From: Buchnera aphidicola (Ceratovacuna japonica)
GTDB lineage: Bacteria; Pseudomonadota; Gammaproteobacteria; Enterobacterales; Enterobacteriaceae
NCBI GenBank assembly: GCA_024349705.1
Contig: AP026065.1
Span: 248,001-312,000 of the forward strand
Length of the DNA stretch: 64,000 bases
Direction of reading: 5' to 3'
Translations under genes and position numbers: made by a program
In this document: positions 8,729 through 17,876 of the stretch, piece after piece
How the letters are laid out: the number at the start of each line of letters is the position of its first letter
How positions within the stretch are numbered: position 1 is the stretch's first letter
Notes under the pieces: generated by a model
What the model was told of the DNA's origin: nothing
Database searches by the model: none
What the model saw: the letters and a program-made list of their open reading frames with translations, nothing else

Positions 8729-8735
8729 AAAAAAT

Positions 8736-9521
8736 ATGATATTAATAGATACTCATTGTCATTTAGACAAAATAAATTATAAAAAAATAAAAAAAAATAT
8801 ATTTCAAATATTGAAAGAAGCAAAAAAAAAACAAGTTAAATATATTTTGAATGTTTCTACTTCTATAAAAAATTTCGATAAAATGAAAATTTTGTTAAAA
8901 AATAAAAAAAACATATTTTATTCTTGTGGAATACATCCATTCTATTATAAAAAAAATATAAAAGTTAAAGAAATTAGAAATAGATTAAAAGAAAAAAAAG
9001 TAATTGCAGTAGGAGAAATAGGATTAGATTATTCTGATAAAAATAAAATAAATAAAGAAAAACAAAAAAAAATGTTTTTTGATCAAATAAAAATTAGCAA
9101 GGAATTTAAAAAACCTATAATAGTACATACAAGAAATTCTATAAAAGATACAATAAAAATTTTGAAAATGTCAAAAATTAGTGAATATGGAGGAATAATA
9201 CATTCTTTTAATCAAACAAATTTAAAAAGCTTAAAGAAGATAATAGATTTGAACTTTTATATATCTATATCAGGAATTATAACTTTTAAAAATGCATCAA
9301 AACTAAGAAATATTATAAAATATGTACCATTAAATAAAATTCTTATAGAAACAGATGCTCCATATCTTTCTCCTGAGCCTCATAGAGGAAAAGAAAACAA
9401 ACCATCAAATTTATATCATATAGCTAAATGTATAGCAAAATTAAAAAAAATAGAACTAGAAGAAATTTCAGAAATAATGAAAAACAATTTTAAAAGATTA
9501 TTTAAATTAAAAAAAATTTAA
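8736..9521 (+). CDS. ycfH: TatD-family metal-dependent deoxyribonuclease (YcfH)
   Basis: A 261 aa TIM-barrel hydrolase. Metal-binding motifs visible are DTHCHLD near the N-terminus, 'GEIGLDY' (about residue 92), 'IVHTRNS' and 'ETDAPYL' near residue 205. By position (holB-ycfH-ptsG) it is the YcfH paralogue rather than TatD itself. The physiological role is poorly defined: a DNase or DNA repair and quality-control function has been proposed for the family. It begins 7 bases after holB. Confidence 0.9.
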   Translation: MILIDTHCHLDKINYKKIKKNIFQILKEAKKKQVKYILNVSTSIKNFDKMKILLKNKKNIFYSCGIHPFYYKKNIKVKEIRNRLKEKKVIAVGEIGLDYSDKNKINKEKQKKMFFDQIKISKEFKKPIIVHTRNSIKDTIKILKMSKISEYGGIIHSFNQTNLKSLKKIIDLNFYISISGIITFKNASKLRNIIKYVPLNKILIETDAPYLSPEPHRGKENKPSNLYHIAKCIAKLKKIELEEISEIMKNNFKRLFKLKKI

Positions 9522-9581
9522 TAATACAAAACATAAAAAAAATATAATAATTTTATAAAATATAAAAAATAGAGATTAAAT

Positions 9582-11009
9582 ATGTTTAAAAATATTTTTT
9601 CTAATTTACAAAAAACAGGAAAATCTTTGATGTTACCTATATCTGTACTTCCTATAGCAGGAATATTATTAGGTATAGGATCAGCAAATTTCTCAATTGT
9701 TCCAAGTTTAATATCTAACATAATGATTGAATCAGGAAGTTCTATATTCAAAAATATGCCTTTAATATTTGCTATAGGAATATCATTAGGTTTTACAAAA
9801 AATGATGGAGTAGCAGCATTAGCCTCTGTTGTTTCATATGGAATCATGTCTAAAACTTTTTCTGTAACATTGCCTGTTTTTGAACATTTTACAAATACGT
9901 TAAATACAAACATTAACTTAAATGATACAGGAATTTTAGGAGGTATTTTATCAGGAGCAATGTCAGCATATTTGTTTAATGTATTTTATAAAATAAATCT
10001 TCCAGAATATTTAGGATTTTTTACAGGAAAAAGATTTGTTCCAATAATATCAGGATTACTTTCAATAGTGTTAGGAGTTTCTTTATCATTAATATGGCCA
10101 CCTATAGGAAAAATAATACAAAGCTTTTCTGAATGGGCTGCATATCAAAATCCAGCATTAGCATTTTTTATTTACGGCTCTATAGAAAGAGCATTAATAC
10201 CATTAGGATTACATCATATATGGAATGTACCGTTTCAAATGCAAGTTGGAGAATATATAAACAATTCAGGACAAATATTTCATGGAGATATAGCTAGATA
10301 TATGGCTGGAGACTCTACAGCCGGAAAATTGTCTGGAGGTTTTTTATTTAAAATGTATGGTTTACCTGGAGCAGCTATAGCGATATGGAATTGCGCAAAA
10401 AAAAGAAATAAAAAAAAAATAGGGGGATTAATGTTATCAGCAGTTTTAACTTCTTTTATAACTGGTATAACGGAACCTATTGAATTTACATTTATGATTT
10501 CTGCTCCTATTTTATATATAGTACATACTATACTTTCAGGAATAGCATTTCCAATATGTATTTTATTAAATATGAGAGCTGGTGCTAGTTTTTCTCATGG
10601 AATTATTGATTTTATGATATTAAGCGGTAACAGTAATAATATTTTATTATTTCCTGTAATAGGTTTATTATATGGATCTACATATTATATAATATTTATG
10701 TTACTAATAAAATGGCTAAATTTAAATACACCAGGAAGAGAAAAAGAATATAAAATTTATGAAGAAAAAAATATTTCTTCAATGTTAGTAAAAGCTCTAG
10801 GAGGAAAAAAAAATATTTCTAATTTAGATGCGTGTATTACTAGATTAAGAATAACAGTTATTGATTCATCAAAAGTTGATAAAAAAAAAATAAATAGTTT
10901 AGGAGCATCTGCAGTTATAATATCAGGATCTGGTATACAAATTATTTTTGGAACAAAATCTGATAATATAAAAACTAATGTTGAAAAATATTTAAAAAAA
11001 AGTAAATAA
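9582..11009 (+). CDS. ptsG: PtsG, glucose PTS permease IICB
   Basis: Imports and phosphorylates glucose. The 475 aa protein (E. coli 477) has a membrane EIIC domain (about residues 1-380, with many hydrophobic segments and the 'ITGITEPIEFTFM' substrate region) and a C-terminal EIIB domain with the phosphorylated Cys418 in LDACITRLR. It needs EIIA(Glc), HPr and EI from elsewhere. No repressor site is evident. It uses more Gly, Ala and Pro codons than its neighbours, as expected for a constrained membrane protein. Confidence 0.94.
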   Translation: MFKNIFSNLQKTGKSLMLPISVLPIAGILLGIGSANFSIVPSLISNIMIESGSSIFKNMPLIFAIGISLGFTKNDGVAALASVVSYGIMSKTFSVTLPVFEHFTNTLNTNINLNDTGILGGILSGAMSAYLFNVFYKINLPEYLGFFTGKRFVPIISGLLSIVLGVSLSLIWPPIGKIIQSFSEWAAYQNPALAFFIYGSIERALIPLGLHHIWNVPFQMQVGEYINNSGQIFHGDIARYMAGDSTAGKLSGGFLFKMYGLPGAAIAIWNCAKKRNKKKIGGLMLSAVLTSFITGITEPIEFTFMISAPILYIVHTILSGIAFPICILLNMRAGASFSHGIIDFMILSGNSNNILLFPVIGLLYGSTYYIIFMLLIKWLNLNTPGREKEYKIYEEKNISSMLVKALGGKKNISNLDACITRLRITVIDSSKVDKKKINSLGASAVIISGSGIQIIFGTKSDNIKTNVEKYLKKSK

Positions 11010-11041
11010 TTTTATAAAATTAAAAAATTATATAAAGAATA

Positions 11042-11061
11042 GTGGGTATATTATAACCCAC
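11042..11061. terminator. Short GC-rich hairpin between ptsG and hinT
   Basis: Six GC-rich pairs, GTGGGT with ACCCAC, around an 8-base AT loop, 33 bases after the ptsG stop. A clear U tract is lacking on the plus strand, so it may be a decayed terminator or mRNA-end stabiliser. Confidence 0.5.
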
Positions 11062-11112
11062 AATATAAAAAAAGTATTAAATAACTATTAAAATAAAAAC
11101 TAGGAAATAAAT

Positions 11113-11457
11113 ATGAATTATAAAAATATTTTTATGAAAATAATAAACAAAAAAGTAAAATCTGAAATAATATATCAAAATAAAGAAGTTACAGCATTTA
11201 AAGATATAGATCCACAATCTCCTATACATATACTAATTGTACCTAACAAAAAAATAAAGTCTACAAATGAAATAAATAAAAAAAACAAAAATATAATAGG
11301 AACTATGGCATACATAGCAAAAAAAATTGCAAAAAAATTTAATTTTCATAAAGATGGATACAGAATTGTAATAAATTGTAATAAAAATGGAGGTCAAACA
11401 ATACCACATTTACACATGCATTTACTAGCAGGAAAAGTATTAGGAAAGTTTAATTAG
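11113..11457 (+). CDS. hinT: HinT, purine nucleoside phosphoramidase
   Basis: A 114 aa histidine-triad protein. The catalytic HxHxHxx motif is seen in 'PHLHMHLLAG' near the C-terminus, with the AMP-binding segment 'IDPQSPIHILIVP'. An AGGA ribosome-binding site at 11102-11105 precedes the ATG by 7 bases. In E. coli hinT (ycfF) also follows the ptsG region. The C-terminal tail of E. coli HinT is trimmed. It converges on asnS with only 69 bases between. Confidence 0.93.
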   Translation: MNYKNIFMKIINKKVKSEIIYQNKEVTAFKDIDPQSPIHILIVPNKKIKSTNEINKKNKNIIGTMAYIAKKIAKKFNFHKDGYRIVINCNKNGGQTIPHLHMHLLAGKVLGKFN

Positions 11458-11526
11458 TAATATATTATTTAAAATTTTTTATTATTATAATAAACAAAAA
11501 ACAAAAATATTTTAAAAACTAAAATA

Positions 11527-12900
11527 TTAATAATTAAATTTATTAAGAGTTTTAGGAAAAGGTGAAGCATCCCTAATATTTTCTAAACCTATAATATAAC
11601 ATAACAATCTTTCAAATCCTATTCCAAATCCTGAATGAAAAGAAGTTCCATATTTTCTTAAATCTCTGTACCACCAATATTTTTTTTTATTTAAATTGAA
11701 TTCATTAAATTTTTTGTCTAAAATGTTTAATCTCTCTTCTCTTTGAGATCCGCCTATAACTTCTCCAACATTAGGGAGAAATATATCCATAGAAGAAACA
11801 GTAAGATTATCTGAATTATTTCTCATATAAAATGCTTTTAACTTTTTAGGAAAATTTTTAATTATTACAGGTTTTTTAAAATGTTTGTTTACAATATATT
11901 TTTCTTTATCTAAAGATATGTCCTCTCCAAAAGACATTTTTTTACCTAATTTATTTAATAATATAACAATTTCTTTATATTCTATCTCTACAAAATTAAA
12001 TTCTATCAAATTATTTAAGTTCATAGATATATTTTTATTAAAATTTTTTTCTAAAAATTTTATATCATCAAAACAATACTTAATAATATACTCAGAAATA
12101 TATTTTAAAATATTTTTAGATAATAATATTATTTTTTTTAAATTAAAGAAATAAACTTCTACTTCTAACATCCAAAATTCAGATAAATGTCTTTTAGTAT
12201 TAGAATCCTCTGCTCTAAAAACAGGCCCAAATGTATATACTTTAGATAAAGATGATGCATAAGTTTCTAAAGTCAATTGACCTGAAACAGTTAAAAAAGA
12301 ATCTTTAAAAAATTTTTTTTTTTTATTTAATAGTTTACTTTTTTTATAAAAATTATATGGACTCACATTAAACATAGATCCGGATCCTTCTGTGTTTATT
12401 TCTGTAATAATTGGTGTAGGAACCCATATAAAATTTTCTTTTTTAAAAAAGTTATTTATACCGTTTAACAAACAATTTCTAATTCTAGAAACAGAACCAA
12501 AAAATTTAGTTCTAGCTCTTAAATGTGCGTATTTTCTTAAATATTCAAAACTATGTTTTTTTAAAGAAATAGGATATTTATCTGGATTTTTTATAAATCC
12601 TAATATTTTGATTTTATTTAATAATATCTCATATTTTTGCTCTTTTCTTCTTGATAAAATTAAAGTTCCTTTTATACATACAGAACATCCACTGGTTAAT
12701 TTAACAATTTCATATTTATAATTTTTTAAATTTAATTTAGCTATTGCTTGCAAAGAATGTATACAAGAGCCATCAAAAATATCAATAAAAGATATTCCAT
12801 TTTTAGAATCTCTTTTACTTCGCACCCATCCATAAATTTTAACTTTTTTTCCTATTTTAACTTTATCATAAAATATTTCTTTTACAGAAAAAATTTTCAT
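11527..12900 (-). CDS. asnS: Asparaginyl-tRNA synthetase
   Basis: Charges tRNA-Asn. The 457 aa class IIb enzyme (E. coli 466) has an N-terminal OB-fold ('VKIYGWVRSKRDSKNGISFIDIFDGS'-like, residues 18-45), motif 2 'TFGPVFRAEDSNTKRHLSEFWMLE' region, and motif 3 near the C-terminus ('GFGIGFERLL'). 'GGSQREERL' is the Asn/Asp-type motif; AsnRS rather than AspRS is shown by the 'SGQLTLETYA' and 'WWYRDLRKYGT' segments. Confidence 0.96.
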   Translation of the reverse strand: MKIFSVKEIFYDKVKIGKKVKIYGWVRSKRDSKNGISFIDIFDGSCIHSLQAIAKLNLKNYKYEIVKLTSGCSVCIKGTLILSRRKEQKYEILLNKIKILGFIKNPDKYPISLKKHSFEYLRKYAHLRARTKFFGSVSRIRNCLLNGINNFFKKENFIWVPTPIITEINTEGSGSMFNVSPYNFYKKSKLLNKKKKFFKDSFLTVSGQLTLETYASSLSKVYTFGPVFRAEDSNTKRHLSEFWMLEVEVYFFNLKKIILLSKNILKYISEYIIKYCFDDIKFLEKNFNKNISMNLNNLIEFNFVEIEYKEIVILLNKLGKKMSFGEDISLDKEKYIVNKHFKKPVIIKNFPKKLKAFYMRNNSDNLTVSSMDIFLPNVGEVIGGSQREERLNILDKKFNEFNLNKKKYWWYRDLRKYGTSFHSGFGIGFERLLCYIIGLENIRDASPFPKTLNKFNY

Positions 12901-13032
12901 TTTTATTTACCAAAAATATTAAATAAATATATTAAAAAATATATTAAAATTATGGGTTAAAATAATATAACTGTAAATAAACTTATATATGCATTATATA
13001 AAAAAATACAAATAATTTTTAAATTATTTTTT

Positions 13033-15879
13033 TTAAATTATTTGATTCGTTTTAATTTTTTTTATAATTGTTTTTTTTATTTTATTTAAGTTTAAAATTT
13101 TATTTTTCTCAAAATCTATTAAACTTTTTGGAGCTTTTTTAATAAAATTTTTATTATAAAGTTTATTTTTTAAAACATTAATATTAAAATTTATTTTTTT
13201 CATTTTTATTATAAAATTTTTAATATTAAAAGTTTTATTATATTTTGTTTTTAAAATTAAAACTATTTTTGCTTCTTTTAAAAATTTAATAAAAAAATTT
13301 TTATATTTATGTGTATTTTCAACTAAAATTATTTTTTTTAAATTAGCCATTTTTTTTATAAAATATATATTTTTATTAAAAATTTTTTTTAAATGAACAT
13401 TATAAAATTTTATAGCTATAGAAAATTTTTTAGAAAAATTTATTTTTATTTTATTTCTAATAGACCTTATCTTTACAAAAAATTTTTTTATAAAATTCAT
13501 ACTATGTAAAACTTCTTTATCTACTAATTTTTTATTATAATTAGGAAATTTTTTAAACAGAATACTTTTAAAACTACTTTTTGTAAAACATTTAATCTGC
13601 TGCCATATTGATTCAGTTATAAATGGAATAATAGGATGAGAAGCAACTAATAATAACTCGAACAATTTTATTAAATTATTTTTATAATATAATACACATT
13701 TTTCAGGAAAAAATTTAAAAATTATTTTTAAAAATTCTAAATACCAATTACAAAAATTGTTCCAAATAAAATTGTACAAAACAATAGATGCTTTATCAAA
13801 TCTAAAATTATCTATATAATATCTATATTTTTTTATCATAATATTATATTTAGAAATAATCCATATTTCTATAATATTAAATTTTTTAAAGGATATATTC
13901 TTTTTTATTTCATTTATAGATATTTTAGAAAATATAAAAACATTAATGTTCCAAATTTTATTACAAAAACTTTTATATCCTTTAAGTCTGTTCATATCCC
14001 AATATATATTTCTAGTAGGAGAAGATAAAGAAATTAAAGTAAACCTTAATGCATCAGCACCATAAGAATCTATTCCATCTGGAAATTGCTTTTTAGTTTT
14101 AATAAAAACATTATTTTTCATTGAACTTTTAAACATATTTGTAGTTCTTTTTTTTAATAAATTTTTTAAAGAAATACCATCAATTATGTCAATAGGATCT
14201 ATTACATTTCCTTTAGATTTAGACATTTTATTACCTAAATCATCTCGTATTAATCCTGTGATATAAACTTTCTTAAAAGGTATTTGAACAGGAAACTTTT
14301 TATTACCTTTTAACAAAACTGAAGTAAGCATTATCATTCTAGATATCCAAAAAAATATTATATCAAAACCACTTACTAAAACATCAGTAGGATGAAACAT
14401 ATCTAATAAATTATTTTTTTTAGGCCACCCTAAAGAAGAAAAAGACCATATAGCTGAAGAAAACCAAGTATCTAATACATTATTATCTCTATTTAACAAC
14501 ACTTTTTTTGAAAAACAATTTTTTTTTCTAACTTTTTCTTCACTAATTCCTACATACATTTTGCCATTTTTATCATACCAAACAGGTATTTTATGGCCCC
14601 AAATAAGTTGTCTTGATATACACCAATCATCTATATTATTCATCCAAGAAAAAAATATATTTTTATATTTTTCTGGAACAAATTTTATTACACCGTTTTT
14701 TACTAATTTATATGCAGTTTTAGAAATTTTTTTAACACGCAAATACCATTGATCTGTTATTCTAGGTTCTATTATAGATCCTGTTCTATCTCCTATAGAA
14801 ACTTTTATATTTACGTCAATAGTACGTTCTAATATATCATTCTTCTTTAAAAATTCTATAACTTTTTTTCTTGCTATAAATTTATCTAAATTACGTAAAA
14901 AAATAGGAGAAAGTTCTTTATACATATTATTGTTATCATATATTGTAAACTTTTTACAAATTTTACCAGAACTAGTAAAAATATTTATTATAGGTAATTT
15001 ATTATGATAAGCTATGTTATAATCTTTAAAATCATGCGCTGGAGTAATTTTAACACATCCAGTACCTTTATTTTTTTTAATAGTTTTATCTGATATTACA
15101 GAAATTATTCTATTTACTATAGGAACTAAAACTTTTTTACCTATAAATTTTTTATATCTATTATCTCCAGGATTAACAGCTACAGCAACATCTCCAAGTA
15201 AAGTTTCAGGCCTAGTTGTTGCAACTACTATATACTTTTTTTTATTATATATATATTTTTTGTTTACAATATAATATTTTATATACCACATTGATCCTTT
15301 ACATGTTTTTTTTTCTATTTCTATGTCAGATATCACACTTTTACAACTAAAATCCCAATTTACTAAAGACTTTTTTTTATATATCAATTTTTTATTAAAT
15401 AAAGATATAAAAGCAAATTTTACAGAATAAGACATATTTTCATCCATTGTAAAGCAATTTCTTTTCCAATTTACTGAACTTCCTAATCTTTTTATTTGAG
15501 TGCAAATATTATTTTGCATTCTATTTTTCCACTTCCATATAGTTTTTAAAAAATATTTTTTGGAAAATTTAATTTTACTATTTTTATATTTTGATAATAA
15601 ATAGTTTTTAACTACTATTTGAGTAGCTATACCTGCATGATCTATACCAGGTTGCCATAATATATTTTTTCCAATCATTTTTTTATATCTGATTATAATG
15701 TCCATTATAGTATGTTGGAATGCATGACCCATATGTAAATCACCAGTTATATTTGGGGGAGGCATAACTATACAAAAATTATTTTTATATTGTTTTTTTT
15801 TGTATTCAAAATAACCACCTTTTTCCCAAAAATCGTATAAAACTCTTTCTATTTTTTTATGATCATATATTTTTTTCAT
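13033..15879 (-). CDS. valS: Valyl-tRNA synthetase
   Basis: Charges tRNA-Val. The 948 aa class I enzyme (E. coli 951) has the HIGH-type motif in 'PPPNITGDLHMGH' near residue 38 and KMSKS near residue 555. The CP1 editing domain keeps TTRPET and the GTGCVKITPAHD segment, so removal of mischarged threonine should still work, in contrast to the leuS in this window. A lysine-rich C-terminal coiled coil is present. It stands alone on the minus strand; holC and pepA, its E. coli neighbours, are absent. Confidence 0.97.
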   Translation of the reverse strand: MKKIYDHKKIERVLYDFWEKGGYFEYKKKQYKNNFCIVMPPPNITGDLHMGHAFQHTIMDIIIRYKKMIGKNILWQPGIDHAGIATQIVVKNYLLSKYKNSKIKFSKKYFLKTIWKWKNRMQNNICTQIKRLGSSVNWKRNCFTMDENMSYSVKFAFISLFNKKLIYKKKSLVNWDFSCKSVISDIEIEKKTCKGSMWYIKYYIVNKKYIYNKKKYIVVATTRPETLLGDVAVAVNPGDNRYKKFIGKKVLVPIVNRIISVISDKTIKKNKGTGCVKITPAHDFKDYNIAYHNKLPIINIFTSSGKICKKFTIYDNNNMYKELSPIFLRNLDKFIARKKVIEFLKKNDILERTIDVNIKVSIGDRTGSIIEPRITDQWYLRVKKISKTAYKLVKNGVIKFVPEKYKNIFFSWMNNIDDWCISRQLIWGHKIPVWYDKNGKMYVGISEEKVRKKNCFSKKVLLNRDNNVLDTWFSSAIWSFSSLGWPKKNNLLDMFHPTDVLVSGFDIIFFWISRMIMLTSVLLKGNKKFPVQIPFKKVYITGLIRDDLGNKMSKSKGNVIDPIDIIDGISLKNLLKKRTTNMFKSSMKNNVFIKTKKQFPDGIDSYGADALRFTLISLSSPTRNIYWDMNRLKGYKSFCNKIWNINVFIFSKISINEIKKNISFKKFNIIEIWIISKYNIMIKKYRYYIDNFRFDKASIVLYNFIWNNFCNWYLEFLKIIFKFFPEKCVLYYKNNLIKLFELLLVASHPIIPFITESIWQQIKCFTKSSFKSILFKKFPNYNKKLVDKEVLHSMNFIKKFFVKIRSIRNKIKINFSKKFSIAIKFYNVHLKKIFNKNIYFIKKMANLKKIILVENTHKYKNFFIKFLKEAKIVLILKTKYNKTFNIKNFIIKMKKINFNINVLKNKLYNKNFIKKAPKSLIDFEKNKILNLNKIKKTIIKKIKTNQII

Positions 15880-16407
15880 ATTTTTTCATATTTTAAAGTA
15901 AATTATTAATTATTTTAAAAATATATTTTTAATTATAAATTAAATATAAAATATTATAAATTATATTAAAAAATTATTTTTTTTTATAAATAAATTTTAT
16001 ATATTTTAAACAAAATATTTTTATAAAAATAAATATAACATATAAAAAAATTTACATTATAAAAAATATCATTTAATAAAAAAAATATATTATAATATAA
16101 ATATTTAAATTTTAAAAAAATGTTTTTAAAACAATGTTAAAATTTATAAACTTTATAAAAGTTTTATAAAATATTTATTATAACATTATATGTTATTATT
16201 TAATTAACAAAAAATATGTAATTAAAATTTTTTATATAAAAACAAAAAAAATATAAAACTTTTTTTTGATAAAAGTATAAAAAATATTTATTACATAAAT
16301 TTTAAAAAACAAATTTATATAATAAACATAAAAATATTTTTAAAAAGTTATGTTAAAAATGTAAAAAAATTATAATTATAAAAATAAAAAGATATACAAA
16401 TAATACT
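15880..16407. other. 528-base spacer between valS and the argF/argI gene
   Basis: Divergent promoter region of almost pure A/T. I see no open frame with a recognisable product, no RNA gene, and no convincing ARG box. It includes a weak AT hairpin (near 16150-16170). In E. coli-like order pepA or pyrBI could have lain near here, so it may be the eroded remains of a lost gene (inference). Confidence 0.5.
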
Positions 16408-17409
16408 ATGAAAAATTCACTATATAAAAAAAGTATATTATCTTTAAAAGATTTAAGTAAAATAGAAATAAAAAAAATAATTAAATTATCTAAAAAATTG
16501 AAATATATAAAAAAAACAAAAAAGAAAAAATATCCTTTAAAAGGAAAAAAAATAGTTTCTATATATAAATTAAACTCTACAAGAACTAGATGTGCATTTG
16601 AAATATCTGCATTTAATGAAAAAATAAACATTACAAATTTAAATTCAAAAGATATACATATGGGAGAAAAAGAGTCTATAGAAGATACTATAAAAATTTT
16701 TAATTTTATGTATGATGCTATACAATACAGAGGACCAGATCATAATATAATAAAAGAAATAAAAAAATATTCTAAAATACCAGTATGGAACTGCCTAACA
16801 AATAAATATCATCCAATACAAATATTATCAGATATATTTACGATGTTAGAAAATTCTAGTAAAAATAAAAAACTTTCTGAAATAACTTGTGCATATATAG
16901 GAGATTGCAAAAATAACATATCTAGAACTATTATAGATGCTGCTAATATTTTAGGTATAAATGTAAATATGATATCGAATAAAACTTTTTTACCAAAAAT
17001 AACAAAAAAAAATAAAAAAATATTATGCACAGATAATATATATATAGGATTAAAAAATGTTGATTTCATATATACTGATACTTGGTTTTCTATGAATCAA
17101 AAAAAACACAAAATAAAAAATAAAATAGATTTACTAAAAAAATATCAAGTTAACGAAAACCTTATAAAAAAAACTAAAAACAATAATACAAAAATATTAC
17201 ATTGTATGCCTGCTATTCATGATAATAAAACTGAATTTTATAATAAATTTCTTAAAAAATATAAAATTAATGATGGATTAGAAATTACTGATGCAGTTTT
17301 TAATTCTAAAAATAGCTTAGCTTTTGAGCAAGCTAAAAATAAAATATATACTATACAAGCAATTATGATATTAAGTTTAACAAAAAATATAAAATTACTA
17401 AAATTTTAA
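16408..17409 (+). CDS. argI: Ornithine carbamoyltransferase
   Basis: Joins ornithine and carbamoyl phosphate to citrulline in arginine synthesis. The 333 aa protein has the carbamoyl-phosphate motif STRTRC near residue 54, 'HPIQILSDIFTM' (HPxQ, about residues 134-145) and the ornithine-binding catalytic cysteine in LHCMPA. The name argI versus argF follows the neighbouring ridA (yjgF), as next to argI in E. coli. It is part of the symbiont's amino-acid provision. No leader peptide or repressor site is seen. Confidence 0.94.
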   Translation: MKNSLYKKSILSLKDLSKIEIKKIIKLSKKLKYIKKTKKKKYPLKGKKIVSIYKLNSTRTRCAFEISAFNEKINITNLNSKDIHMGEKESIEDTIKIFNFMYDAIQYRGPDHNIIKEIKKYSKIPVWNCLTNKYHPIQILSDIFTMLENSSKNKKLSEITCAYIGDCKNNISRTIIDAANILGINVNMISNKTFLPKITKKNKKILCTDNIYIGLKNVDFIYTDTWFSMNQKKHKIKNKIDLLKKYQVNENLIKKTKNNNTKILHCMPAIHDNKTEFYNKFLKKYKINDGLEITDAVFNSKNSLAFEQAKNKIYTIQAIMILSLTKNIKLLKF

Positions 17410-17462
17410 TAACTTCATAAATATTATAAAATTATAATAATTAAAAATTAATAAAATATAAT

Positions 17463-17843
17463 ATGAAAAATAATAAAAAAAAATGTTTACCAAAAGAAAT
17501 AGGACCATATAGTAGCATATATGAATCAAAAGGAATTTTTATGATTTCAGGACAAATACCAATATCCAATAATAACGAAAAAATTCCAAAAGACATATCT
17601 TCACAAGTAAAAATAGTATTAAAAAACATAAAAAACATTATAAAACATAAAAAATTACATATAAAAAACATTGTAAAAATTACAATTTTTACAACAAATA
17701 TTGAAAAAATAAAAATTATAAATAAAATATATAAAAAGTTTTTTAAAAAATATACTAATAAATTTCCTGCTAGAACATGTATAGAAGTATCTAAACTTCC
17801 TAAAAACTCTGATATAGAAATTGATGCAATAGCTATAAAATAA
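17463..17843 (+). CDS. ridA: RidA, enamine/imine deaminase
   Basis: Hydrolyses reactive enamines from PLP enzymes such as threonine dehydratase. The 126 aa YjgF/YER057c/UK114 protein has 'IGPYSSIYESKGIFMISGQIP'-like N-terminal residues and the catalytic arginine in 'PARTCIEVSKLP' near residue 104. It follows argI by 53 bases, as in E. coli. Retention fits a cell making branched-chain amino acids. Confidence 0.94.
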   Translation: MKNNKKKCLPKEIGPYSSIYESKGIFMISGQIPISNNNEKIPKDISSQVKIVLKNIKNIIKHKKLHIKNIVKITIFTTNIEKIKIINKIYKKFFKKYTNKFPARTCIEVSKLPKNSDIEIDAIAIK

Positions 17844-17845
17844 AA

Positions 17846-17864
17846 TATGCCACGTAGTGGCATA
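17846..17864. terminator. Hairpin between convergent ridA and deaD
   Basis: An 8-bp perfect stem TATGCCAC/GTGGCATA with a GTA triloop, located 3 bases after the ridA stop and 13 bases beyond the deaD stop. It is probably a bidirectional terminator; A/T runs lie on both sides. Confidence 0.75.
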
Positions 17865-17876
17865 ATATTAAAAATT

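Noticed and set aside
11507..11528. All-AT inverted repeat between hinT and asnS
   Set aside because: AAATATTTT/AAAATATT hairpins arise by chance in this composition; too weak to call a terminator.
16120..16180. Hairpin-like AT repeat upstream of argI as an ARG box or attenuator
   Set aside because: No match to the ARG-box palindrome, no leader peptide and no GC stem; not distinguishable from background.
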